Assembly: GCA_030523775.1 (NCBI GenBank)
Contig: JAUNHW010000001.1
Span: 124,001-188,000 of the forward strand
Source of the DNA: Akkermansia sp.
Lineage (GTDB): Bacteria > Verrucomicrobiota > Verrucomicrobiia > Verrucomicrobiales > Akkermansiaceae
DNA length: 64,000 bases
Direction of reading: 5' to 3'
Both the position numbers and the translations under genes were made by a program. A model generated the notes under the pieces. It saw only the letters and a program-made list of their open reading frames with translations. It ran no database searches and had not been told where the DNA came from. Shown here one piece after another: positions 45,232 to 54,059 of this stretch. Positions within the stretch are counted from its first letter, which is position 1. Each line of letters begins with the position of its first letter.

Positions 45232-45831
45232 TTACTTGCGCACGCTGATAATGGAATCCACCCAATCCGTGACGGCTTGCTTTGAATCCGCGATGGTGGC
45301 GCCGGGGAAGGCACCGCCCTTGAGCGCGGTGGCCTTGGAGAGCAGCTCGCGCGCATCCTTCTCGCAGCGGGCCATGCCGCCGCTGCCGTGGGTGACGAAC
45401 AGGGCCACCTTCTTGCCGTCCATCTTGTTCTTGGTGAGGAAGGTGCGCACGGGCGGGGCAATGGAGCTCCACCAGTTGGGCGTACCCACAAAGATGACAT
45501 CATACTTGCTCAAGTCCACGCTGGCGGGCTTGATGGCGGGTGTCTGCTCCTGCTGCACCTCGTCCTTGGCCTGCTGCACGCAAGCATTGTAGTCGGAGGG
45601 ATAGGGCTTGGCTGCCGTAATCTCCAGCAGGGTGCCGCCGGTGTGCTCGGCAATGTATTCCGCAGCCTTGCGGGTGTTGCCGCTCCAGGAGTAGTAGACC
45701 ACGAGCACGCGCTCCTTGTCCACCACGGGCTTGTCCGCGGCAGCGGGGTCGGCCTGCTGGGCGTTGGCGGGGGCTGCAATCATGGCCGCTGCAGCGGCCA
45801 GCACGGCGAGCAATTTCGTTATCGTTTTCAT
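45232..45831 (-). CDS. Exported flavodoxin-like protein
   Basis: 199 residues. A signal peptide (KLLAVLAAAAAMIAAPANA, cleavage near residue 25) is followed by a flavodoxin fold. The FMN phosphate loop is VVYYSWSGNTRKAAEYIA, with FVGTPNWWSSIAPPVRTFL as the ring-contact region and ALFVTHGSGGMARCEKD as the third binding loop. It resembles the flavodoxin_4-type group. Export of a flavodoxin is unusual, since FMN is normally loaded in the cytoplasm; twin-arginine residues are not visible. Its role is unknown, possibly periplasmic electron transfer. Confidence 0.85.
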   Translation of the reverse strand: MKTITKLLAVLAAAAAMIAAPANAQQADPAAADKPVVDKERVLVVYYSWSGNTRKAAEYIAEHTGGTLLEITAAKPYPSDYNACVQQAKDEVQQEQTPAIKPASVDLSKYDVIFVGTPNWWSSIAPPVRTFLTKNKMDGKKVALFVTHGSGGMARCEKDARELLSKATALKGGAFPGATIADSKQAVTDWVDSIISVRK

Positions 45832-45855
45832 AGCCTCGTGAATGAGAACGCGCCC

Positions 45856-45883
45856 ATTCTATCAGCTCGCGGCCCCCATGCAA
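45856..45883 (-). promoter_or_regulatory. Flavodoxin gene promoter
   Basis: Minus strand: TTGCAT, 16 bp, TAGAAT, with 24 nt to the ATG at 45831. Confidence 0.6.
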
Positions 45884-45981
45884 GTGAAATTTCCGCCTGT
45901 ATTGAAAAAAGCGCCTGCAATGGGAAAAACGGCGCGCATGCCGGGTTGGCACACGCGCCGTGACCACGCCGTTCCCGCGCA

Positions 45982-46536
45982 TCAAGCGGTTTCGGGGCGG
46001 TTGGGGGAAAGGGAGAGGAAGAGGAGGGTCCAGCCGGAGAATATCATCTCCACGGCAATGACGGTGCCGATAAACCAGAACGAGCTGGCAGGCCAGCCCC
46101 AGGTGACCATGGCGCCGAGAGCAATGGACACCGCCGCGCTGAAAAAGCGCCAGAAGGAGCCCGCACGCCGCGCCATGCCCGCCGCCACCAGCAGCCGCAC
46201 AAAGCCGCCCACCAGCAGGGTGAGCCCGATGAGGAGCGTCCATATCTGCATGGACATCATGGGCATGAACACCATGAACGCACCCATGCCCGTGTACACG
46301 ATACCCGCGAGGATGTTCCACGGGCGGTGGTACGCCCGGCGGGTGCCCTGCACCAGCCGCAGCACGCCCGCAAAGAGCAGCACGAAACCGCCCACCCAGG
46401 CGGCGGAAAGCCCCAGCAGGTACGGGAAGCACAGCAGCACGAAGCCCAGCACCAGCTCCAGCGCGGCCAGGGAACCCATGAGCCACGGGCTGGAAAGGAT
46501 CTCCCCCCTCCCCGCGGATTCAGCGTTTGTCTCCAT
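45982..46536 (-). CDS. HdeD/DUF308-family membrane protein
   Basis: 184 residues with about six hydrophobic segments in three pairs, as in HdeD-type DUF308 proteins: WLMGSLAALELVLGFVLLCF, LSAAWVGGFVLLFAGVLRL, then WNILAGIVYTGMGAFMVF and so on. E. coli HdeD contributes to acid resistance at high cell density; the role here is inferred only by family. Its ATG lies 17 bp inside the superoxide dismutase gene, so translation is coupled and the two genes are on the same mRNA. Confidence 0.82.
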   Translation of the reverse strand: METNAESAGRGEILSSPWLMGSLAALELVLGFVLLCFPYLLGLSAAWVGGFVLLFAGVLRLVQGTRRAYHRPWNILAGIVYTGMGAFMVFMPMMSMQIWTLLIGLTLLVGGFVRLLVAAGMARRAGSFWRFFSAAVSIALGAMVTWGWPASSFWFIGTVIAVEMIFSGWTLLFLSLSPNRPETA

Positions 46537-47173
46537 GGCAGCTCCCTTCCATGCGTTTCAGCGCGGATGCCCAGTCTGCCTGGCGCAGGAACGCATCCAC
46601 ATATCCCGCGCGGTTGTTGAGATAGCGCAGGTAGTAGGCGTGCTCCCATACATCGCAGGCCAGGAGGGGCTTGAAGCCCGGCAGCAGGATATCCTGGTGG
46701 CGTTCCACCCCCAGAACCGCCAGGCGGCCGCTCAGGCGCTCACGCCCCAGCACCACCCAGCCGCTGCCCTGCACACCCAGCGCCACGCCGCGGAACACGC
46801 GCAGGAAACCGTCGTAGCTGCCGAAGGCGGTGTTGATGGCATCCGCCAGCGCGCCCGTGGGGCCGTCCTGCTGCTGCGGGGAAATGCTTTTCCAGTACAG
46901 GCAGTGCAGGATATGGCCGCCCAGGTTGAAGGCGAGCTTCCGCATGGCAGAGGAAACGGCGGTCTCGTCGTACACGTTGGCGGCCACCTTGCGGATCACC
47001 TCCAAGGCGGCGTTGGCCCCGGCCACGTAGGCCGCGTGGTGGCGGTCGTGGTGGGTGGCCACCGTTCGGGCATCCAGCAGCGGCTCCAGCGCCACCGCCT
47101 CATACGGCAGCGGCGGCAGCACATACTGCCCGTCCGCGTACCCCTTGTTGCAAAGACATGATTGTTCTTCCAT
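46520..47173 (-). CDS. Superoxide dismutase, Mn/Fe type (Mn-like signatures)
   Basis: 217 residues from the ATG at 47173. It dismutates superoxide to oxygen and peroxide. Likely metal ligands are His41 (ATHHDRHHAAYV), His90 (GGHILHCLYW) and the Asp/His pair of CDVWEHAYYLRY. The second-sphere positions (Gly in GGH, Gln in RHQDIL) match manganese rather than iron enzymes. A cysteine-containing N-terminal extension (EEQSCLCNKGYADG) is unusual. It lies between a manganese exporter homologue (mntP, 50 bp upstream) and an HdeD-like gene (17-bp overlap). It looks cytoplasmic, with no signal peptide. Confidence 0.9.
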   Translation of the reverse strand: MEEQSCLCNKGYADGQYVLPPLPYEAVALEPLLDARTVATHHDRHHAAYVAGANAALEVIRKVAANVYDETAVSSAMRKLAFNLGGHILHCLYWKSISPQQQDGPTGALADAINTAFGSYDGFLRVFRGVALGVQGSGWVVLGRERLSGRLAVLGVERHQDILLPGFKPLLACDVWEHAYYLRYLNNRAGYVDAFLRQADWASALKRMEGSCHGDKR

Positions 47174-47223
47174 GCCGCGTTGGACACCCCCGCGCGGCGC
47201 GCCGTTGGTTAATTGGTAGGGCT

Positions 47224-47817
47224 TCAGCGCACGAGCTGGAACACGCCCAGGGCAATGAGCAGGAGCCCGGCGCCGCACTCCAGCCACTTGGACGGCAGGT
47301 GCCGGAGCGGGCGCGCGGCGTGGAAGGCCGCCAACGAGCAGACGAAGGTGACCGCGCCGATGAGGGACACATTGAGCAAGAGGCCGCCGATGCCGGGGCG
47401 CCCGCCGCCGATACCGCCGAGAGCCATGCAGACGCCGATGGCCAGGGCATCAATGCTGGTGGCCACGCCCACGAGCAGCAGCCCCCAGATACCGAGCGGC
47501 CCGGCGGCGGCCGGCCTGTCATCCCCGCTGCCGCAAAGGCTCTGGCGGATAACGCTGCCGCCCAGCAGCAGGAACACCACAAAGACAATCCACGGGGCCC
47601 AGGCCTCCACCAGCGTGCTCACGGCCTCTCCTGCGGCGTAGCCCAGCAGCGGCATGAGCGCCTGGAACGCGCCCACGCACAGCGCCAGCCACAGGGAGCA
47701 CGGCACGCGCCGCTCACGCAGCAGCAGGCCGTACGAGAAGGAGTAGACGGTGGCATCCACCGCCAGCGCCAGGGCTATGAGCAGTACCTCAATCACGGCA
47801 GCATCGCGCTCAGGCAT
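47224..47817 (-). CDS. mntP: MntP-like manganese efflux pump
   Basis: 197 residues with six hydrophobic segments in two repeated halves. The first half has LLIALALAVDATVYSFSYG and the second GLLLVGVATSIDALAIGVCMAL; the membrane aspartates in these (LAVDA, SIDAL) are the family's transport motifs. MntP exports excess Mn2+. Its ATG overlaps the lpxC/fabZ stop by 8 bp, and the manganese-type superoxide dismutase follows 50 bp downstream, so manganese handling and superoxide defence are on one transcript. A proper start at the GTG a few codons in is also possible. Confidence 0.88.
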   Translation of the reverse strand: MPERDAAVIEVLLIALALAVDATVYSFSYGLLLRERRVPCSLWLALCVGAFQALMPLLGYAAGEAVSTLVEAWAPWIVFVVFLLLGGSVIRQSLCGSGDDRPAAAGPLGIWGLLLVGVATSIDALAIGVCMALGGIGGGRPGIGGLLLNVSLIGAVTFVCSLAAFHAARPLRHLPSKWLECGAGLLLIALGVFQLVR

Positions 47818-49126
47818 CCGCCACCATGAACTTCAGCTCGGCCTCGCAGGCCACCTCGCCGTTCACGGTGCAGCGTCCCGCGGCCACGGCAACGGTGCCG
47901 CGCACCTTGGTGAGCTCCATCTCAATGGTGAGCACATCCCCGGGAATCACGGGGCGGCGCCACTTCACCTTGTCGCAGCTCATGAAATAGCCTATCTTGC
48001 CGGCGTTCTCCGGGGCGCGCAGCATGAGGATGGACGCCACCTGGGCCATGGCCTCCACCTGCAGCACGCCGGGCATCACCGGGCGGTTGGGGAAGTGGCC
48101 CTGGAAGTAGGGCTCGTTGATGGAGATGTTCTTCTGGCCGATGCACTTGTGCTCGCCCTCGAACCCGATGATGCGGTCCACCATCAGGAACGGGTAGCGG
48201 TGCGGCAGGATGTTGAGCACGTCCGTGATATCCATCACCGCGTCGCCCGTGGGTATTTCCACGGCCTTGGGGCGCATGGCCACCATGCTCTCGTACATCT
48301 TCTGCAGCTTGGCGGCCATCTGCGTGTTCACGCCGTGGCCGGGCATCACGGCAATCACGTGGCCCAGGATGCGGCGCCCGTTGAGGATGAGGTCGCCTAT
48401 CATGTCCATGGCCTTGTGGCGTGCGCACTCGTTCTGGTGGCGCAACCCGCCGGCGCAAATGAATTCATCTCCCTTGATGACAATGGCGTTGTCCAGCGTG
48501 CCGCCCTGGATGAGCCCCTTCTCCAGCAGCGGCTGGATATCCTCGTAGAAGCAGAAGGTGCGGGCATCCGCAAGCTCCTTCTCGTAGGTCTCCGGGGTGA
48601 TGGCGGAGTTGAAGTACTGGGTAACGCGGCCGCCGGGGCCCACCGCGGTCACGGACACGCGGAATTCGTTGGCGGGCATGATGACGATGATGGAGCCGCC
48701 CTTGGTCTCCACCTTCACGGGCTCGCGTATCTGCCACACGGCGCAGGGGGCGTCCTGCTCCACCACGCCGGCCTTCTTGATGAGGTTCACGTAGGGCGCG
48801 GCGGAGCCGTCACCAATGGGGGGCTCGTTGGCATCCATCTCGATAATGGCGTTGTCCACCCCCATGCCGGTGAGCGCGGAGAGGATGTGCTCCACCGTGT
48901 GCACCTTCACGGAGCCCTCCGCCAGCGTGGTGGCGCGCTCCACGGTCTGCACCTTCGCGGCGGATGCCGGGATGAAGGGCTTGTCCGGCAGATCGATGCG
49001 GCGGAAACGGAGCCCGGTGTTCACATCCGCGGGCTTGATGGTCAGTTTCACCGCCTGCCCGGTGTGCAGGGAGGTTCCCGCAATCGAGGCGCTTTTGCCG
49101 AGAGTCCTTTGCTTGAGTGTAGCCAT
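47810..49126 (-). CDS. lpxC/fabZ: LpxC-FabZ fusion: UDP-3-O-acyl-GlcNAc deacetylase / 3-hydroxyacyl-ACP dehydratase
   Basis: 438 residues. Residues about 1-290 are LpxC, the zinc-dependent committed step of lipid A synthesis: SIAGTSLHTGQAVKL, VHTVEHILSALTGMG (zinc histidine) and HQNECARHKAMDMIGDL (zinc-binding HKxxD). Residues about 300-438 are FabZ: ILPHRYPFLMVDRI, the catalytic histidine in YFQGHFPNRPVMPGVLQVEAM (split here over two contacts) and MAQVASILM. Fusions of the two are known in Bacteroidota and relatives and balance lipid A against fatty-acid elongation, since both use 3-hydroxyacyl-ACP. The start at 49126 is 11 nt after a TAGAAT box. Confidence 0.96.
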   Translation of the reverse strand: MATLKQRTLGKSASIAGTSLHTGQAVKLTIKPADVNTGLRFRRIDLPDKPFIPASAAKVQTVERATTLAEGSVKVHTVEHILSALTGMGVDNAIIEMDANEPPIGDGSAAPYVNLIKKAGVVEQDAPCAVWQIREPVKVETKGGSIIVIMPANEFRVSVTAVGPGGRVTQYFNSAITPETYEKELADARTFCFYEDIQPLLEKGLIQGGTLDNAIVIKGDEFICAGGLRHQNECARHKAMDMIGDLILNGRRILGHVIAVMPGHGVNTQMAAKLQKMYESMVAMRPKAVEIPTGDAVMDITDVLNILPHRYPFLMVDRIIGFEGEHKCIGQKNISINEPYFQGHFPNRPVMPGVLQVEAMAQVASILMLRAPENAGKIGYFMSCDKVKWRRPVIPGDVLTIEMELTKVRGTVAVAAGRCTVNGEVACEAELKFMVADA

Positions 49127-49137
49127 ACGCGTGCCCC

Positions 49138-49166
49138 ATTCTACACCCGCGCGCGCGGTGAGCAAA
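49138..49166 (-). promoter_or_regulatory. lpxC/fabZ operon promoter
   Basis: Minus strand: TTTGCT, 17 bp (or TTGCTC at 16), TAGAAT. 11 nt to the ATG. It probably drives lpxC/fabZ, mntP, sod and the HdeD-like gene. Confidence 0.55.
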
Positions 49167-49212
49167 GCAGAAAAAGCTATACTACACTCTAGCTACCGCG
49201 CGCGGAACAAAC

Positions 49213-49241
49213 TTGCAAGGCCGGTGCGGTGCCGCTATAAT
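49213..49241 (+). promoter_or_regulatory. GH20 gene promoter
   Basis: TTGCAA, 17 bp, consensus TATAAT, then 9 nt to the ATG at 49251. Confidence 0.75.
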
Positions 49242-49250
49242 ACCCTGCGT

Positions 49251-51296
49251 ATGAAAATCAAGCATGCCATCCTGAGCCTTGCAAGCGCCCTTGCCCTGAT
49301 GGGCTTCACCCAGCCGTGCCCCGCGGAATGGACTTCTCCCATTCCCGCGCAGGCGGAGGCAAACGCCCCCTGCCCTCTGCTGCCCTTCCCGCAGAGGGTG
49401 GAATGGAAACAGGGCACGCTGGCCTACGGCAAGGTCGTGAACATCACTGGTGATGCCAAGGGCCGCATGGTCAAAACCGCCTCCAAGGCTCTTACCAAGG
49501 AGGCCGGGGAGTTCGGCAAGGGAGGCGCCGCGCCGCTGGGCGTGGCTCTCAAAATCGATCCCGCCGCCACCGCGCCCGAGCACGCGGCGGAGGGCTACCG
49601 CCTGCGCATCACCGCCAAGGGCGTGCAGATTGCCGCCGCGAAGGAGGCCGGCCTGTTCAACGGTCTGCAGACCCTGCGCCAGCTTGTGGCCGGCTGCAGG
49701 AAGGGCCTTCCGTTCTGCGAGATAGAGGACTGGCCCGCCTTCCGCATGCGCGGCTTCATGCATGACTGCGGCCGCAACTTCCAGACCATCGACAGCCTCA
49801 AGCGCCAGCTGGAGCTCGCCTCCCGCTTCAAGGTGAACTATTTCCAATGGCACCTCACTGACCACCCCGCCTGGCATGTGCAGTGCAAGTGCCGCCCCGT
49901 GCTGAACGACCCCTCCAAGCGCACGCGCGATGCGCACGACACCTACACCTACGACCAGATCCGCGAGCTGTTCCGCTACGCCGCAGACCGCAATATCCAG
50001 ATTATCCCGGAGCTGGACATGCCCGGCCACAGCTCGTATTTCGACCGCTGCTTCGGCTTCAAGATGCACACCGAGCAAGGCATGAAGGTGCTGGAGGAGC
50101 TGCTGGATGAATTCTGCAAGGAGGTGCCGCAGGACATCTGCCCCATCGTCCACCTGGGCGCGGACGAGGTGCGCATCCCGAACGCCAAGGAATTCGTGAA
50201 GCGCATGAGCGACTTCCTCATCGCCCGCGGGCGCATTCCCGCCCAGTGGGGCGGCCCGCGGGATTTGCCGGTTGGCGAGGACTCCATCTCCCAGCGCTGG
50301 GGCGAGGGCGGCGAGATGGTGGAGAAATCCCTGAAACCGGAAACCATCAAGTGCCACAGCTTCGATTCCACCATCGGCTACACCAACCTGTTCGACCCCG
50401 GCCTGCTGGTGCGCCGCTACTTCTTCATGCGCCCCTGCGGCGCCGCCAAGGGGGATGAGCTCAAAATGGGCGTGATGATCTGCAACTGGCCGGATGCCCG
50501 CGTGGAGGACAAGCGCAACATTGCCCGCCACAGCGCACAGTGGCCCGGCATGCTCGCCATGGCCGAGCGCGCCTGGCTGGGCGGGGAGGCGGACGGCGAC
50601 ACCCTGCCCTGCCACATGCCCGCCGCGGATTCCCCCGCAGGGCAGGCCTATGCCCGCTTTGAGCAGCGCCTCATGAAGATGTCGTGCTCCATCCTCAAGG
50701 GCCAGCCCTTCCCCTACTGGGCGGAATCCTCCGTGAGCTGGACCGTGGTGGGTCCCGTGGCCACGGCAGAGGCGGACAAGAACCGTGATGCCGTGCTGAA
50801 GGGCGAATACGGGGCCTTGGCCACGCAACCCTCGCACGGCGCCAATCTCTACCTGCGCACCAAGCCGAACACCGGCTGCCTGGGCGTGATGGGCAAGGTA
50901 AAGCCCGGCAACACCGTCTGGGCCGTCACCACCATCCAATCCCCCAAGGCGGGGGAAATGCCCTTCATGATAGGGTTCGACGCCCCCGCGCGCTCCTCGC
51001 GCCGCTGGTCCGGCGTGCCGCAGAACGGCGAATGGTCACAGTGCGGCACCCGCGTGTGGGTGAACGGCAGGGAAATCAAGAACCCCCGCCGCTACAAGCT
51101 CGCGGGCCAGCGCCAGAGCAAGGGAGACACCTGGACCTCACCGCTCAACGAGATGCCCTACGACGACGAGGAAATCTGGTGGGCGCAGGACCCCACCAAG
51201 CTGCCGCTCAAGAAGGGCAAGAACACCATAGTCATCGAACAGCCTTACGTGGGGGAATACCAATCTTGGGGCGTCTCCCTCATCCCGCTGTTCTAA
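49251..51296 (+). CDS. Secreted GH20 beta-N-acetylhexosaminidase
   Basis: 681 residues from the ATG at 49251, which gives a signal peptide (KIKHAILSLASALALMGF) and follows the promoter directly. An N-terminal GH20b-like domain (about 40-160) precedes the GH20 barrel: RGFMHDCGRNFQTIDSLKRQ, YFQWHLTDHPAWHVQC, IIPELDMPGHSSYFDR and the catalytic pair Asp305-Glu306 in HLGADEVRIP. The enzyme uses substrate-assisted catalysis to release terminal GlcNAc/GalNAc. A C-terminal ~200-residue beta-rich domain of no recognised family follows. With the GH29 fucosidase it fits mucin-glycan breakdown outside the cytoplasm. Confidence 0.93.
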   Translation: MKIKHAILSLASALALMGFTQPCPAEWTSPIPAQAEANAPCPLLPFPQRVEWKQGTLAYGKVVNITGDAKGRMVKTASKALTKEAGEFGKGGAAPLGVALKIDPAATAPEHAAEGYRLRITAKGVQIAAAKEAGLFNGLQTLRQLVAGCRKGLPFCEIEDWPAFRMRGFMHDCGRNFQTIDSLKRQLELASRFKVNYFQWHLTDHPAWHVQCKCRPVLNDPSKRTRDAHDTYTYDQIRELFRYAADRNIQIIPELDMPGHSSYFDRCFGFKMHTEQGMKVLEELLDEFCKEVPQDICPIVHLGADEVRIPNAKEFVKRMSDFLIARGRIPAQWGGPRDLPVGEDSISQRWGEGGEMVEKSLKPETIKCHSFDSTIGYTNLFDPGLLVRRYFFMRPCGAAKGDELKMGVMICNWPDARVEDKRNIARHSAQWPGMLAMAERAWLGGEADGDTLPCHMPAADSPAGQAYARFEQRLMKMSCSILKGQPFPYWAESSVSWTVVGPVATAEADKNRDAVLKGEYGALATQPSHGANLYLRTKPNTGCLGVMGKVKPGNTVWAVTTIQSPKAGEMPFMIGFDAPARSSRRWSGVPQNGEWSQCGTRVWVNGREIKNPRRYKLAGQRQSKGDTWTSPLNEMPYDDEEIWWAQDPTKLPLKKGKNTIVIEQPYVGEYQSWGVSLIPLF

Positions 51297-51353
51297 AGGC
51301 TGGCCAGGCGGCGCGTGGTGTGCATGCGCAGCACGCGCCGCATCCACGCCGGC

Positions 51354-51560
51354 TCAACTGCGGGGCGCGCTGCCATTCTCCCCGGAGTTTGCGGTGGTCA
51401 GGGCATCGCCGCACTCGTAGTACAGCATGCTCATCACGTTGAGCGGGTAGCCCAGCGACCGCTCGGTGAGCTCCCCCGCCAGCTCCAGCGAGCCCACGGG
51501 GCAACCACGGAACAGCGTACGGTTGAAATCCTCTGTAACTGCCGTTTGATCTTCTTCCAT
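51354..51560 (-). CDS. Possible small protein, possibly frameshifted
   Basis: A 68-residue frame, MEEDQTAVTEDFNRTLF..., with neighbour-like codon use. I recognise no family. Just past its stop (51354-51356) another frame reads AVEPAWMRRVLRMHTTRRL up to a TAG at 51297, so one gene may be split by a frameshift. No promoter or Shine-Dalgarno sequence is convincing. It lies in the 515-bp gap 51297-51811, whose remainder (51561-51811) holds a hairpin at 51642 and nothing else I can name. Confidence 0.3.
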   Translation of the reverse strand: MEEDQTAVTEDFNRTLFRGCPVGSLELAGELTERSLGYPLNVMSMLYYECGDALTTANSGENGSAPRS

Positions 51561-51811
51561 GCCTTTGTGATGCATCCCCGCCCGCACCCGTTGCATAACG
51601 GATAGCCCCGCTGTGTTACTACGTTCAAGGCATAACGAATGCCTGCAAGAGGCCTTGCAGGTAGTTGCTCCCCCAGAGAGCTTGGCTTCAAGCACAATAA
51701 AACAGGCAAGCCGGCCCGCCCCTGGCGGAGCACGCCAGAAGCAATCCCATTCAAGCTGACTCCGGTAGAGACGAAAAATCCCTAGGTCAACGCCAAGGAG
51801 ATTGGGCCCAA

Positions 51812-53059
<1,248 letters not shown>

Positions 53060-53085
53060 GGCGGTCTGCCGCGCGCGGCGCGCGC

Positions 53086-53114
53086 ATTCTACCACCGCCT
53101 CCCCCACCTGTCAA
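53086..53114 (-). promoter_or_regulatory. trpB promoter
   Basis: Minus strand: consensus TTGACA, 17 bp, TAGAAT; 26 nt to the ATG. The leader has no visible short Trp-rich peptide, so attenuation is not apparent. Confidence 0.75.
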
Positions 53115-53209
53115 ATTCCCCGTGCGCAATACCACGGGGTGCGTGCCGTATCCGCACAAACATATGTTGCCTTCGCCGCGGGAAGGCGCCCGCGCCGCGG
53201 TAATTGCGC

Positions 53210-53238
53210 TTGACGCAACCGCCTCCATCCTCTAGACT
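53210..53238 (+). promoter_or_regulatory. GT25-GT10 promoter
   Basis: TTGACG, 17 bp, TAGACT, 32 nt to the ATG at 53271. An AAGGAG-like purine run at 53239 is too far from the start to be a ribosome site. Confidence 0.7.
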
Positions 53239-53270
53239 GAAGGAGTCGCACATACGGCAATTCCCGTTCC

Positions 53271-54059
53271 ATGGACAACCCGTCAATCATTTACCTGGCC
53301 ATCAACCTGCCCCGTTCCTCGGCTCGCAGGGCCATGCTTGCCGAGCAGGAAAGGGTGGCGGGAATCGATATTCAGATTGTACCCGCGGTCTCGGGAGCGG
53401 AGCTGACCCCGGAGCAAAAGGCCATGTACGACAGCCGCAAGCGCACTAGCATGTACCCGGCAGACCTCACCCCGAACGAGCAGGCCTGCATGCACAGCCA
53501 CCTGAAAGCCCTGCGCACGTTCCTGGAAAGCGGGGCGGACTACGGTGCGGTGTTTGAGGACGATGTGCTTCTGCCCGAAAATTTCCGCGCGGGCATAGAC
53601 TTTCTGTTGACGCGGGTGCAAGGCTGGCAAGCCGTGAAACTGTACACGGACAACAGCAGGCTCTATACCATCTGCCCCACCGTCCCCGGCACACCGCTCC
53701 ACCCCGTGTTCCCCAAAAAGGTGCTGTGGGGTGCCGTCGGCTACCTGTACTCCCGCACCGGGGCGGAACAGATACTCCGCCACCTTTCCAGCTTTTGGAT
53801 GGGGGCGGACGCCATGCTGGGGGAAGTCATGTTGAAACACCGCATCCCCGTCATCGGGGTGTCCCCCAACCTGGTCGGCACCGCTTTCCCGGCAAACGAG
53901 CAAAGCGACATAGACGACGGCGGCAACCGCCTGCAGCAAGAAAAGCGCCGCAGCCTGCCCGTGTACCTGCGCTACCGGGCAAGCGTGATACGCACCGCCA
54001 TGCAGAAAAACGGCATGCGTGCACTGCTGCGCCGCTGCATACGCATTGTACCGTCATGA
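53271..54059 (+). CDS. Family 25 glycosyltransferase
   Basis: 262 residues. It matches GT25 (LPS-type galactosyl/glucosyltransferases): IIYLAINLPRSSARRAMLAEQ at the N-terminus, LTPNEQACMHSHLKALRTFL, and a metal-binding DxD-like FEDDVLLPENF (about 95-105). The C-terminal part (WGAVGYLYSRTGAEQILRHL, ADAMLGEVML) fits the acceptor region. GT25 enzymes usually add galactose to LPS outer core or O-chain. Its stop overlaps the next gene's start (ATGA), so it is translationally coupled to the GT10 gene. Confidence 0.88.
   Translation: MDNPSIIYLAINLPRSSARRAMLAEQERVAGIDIQIVPAVSGAELTPEQKAMYDSRKRTSMYPADLTPNEQACMHSHLKALRTFLESGADYGAVFEDDVLLPENFRAGIDFLLTRVQGWQAVKLYTDNSRLYTICPTVPGTPLHPVFPKKVLWGAVGYLYSRTGAEQILRHLSSFWMGADAMLGEVMLKHRIPVIGVSPNLVGTAFPANEQSDIDDGGNRLQQEKRRSLPVYLRYRASVIRTAMQKNGMRALLRRCIRIVPS

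Noticed and set aside
51642..51661. Perfect hairpin CCTGCAAG-AGGC-CTTGCAGG, considered as a trpB terminator.
   Set aside because: It has no T-tract on either side and lies 150 bp past the trpB stop, so it was kept only as part of the unexplained gap.
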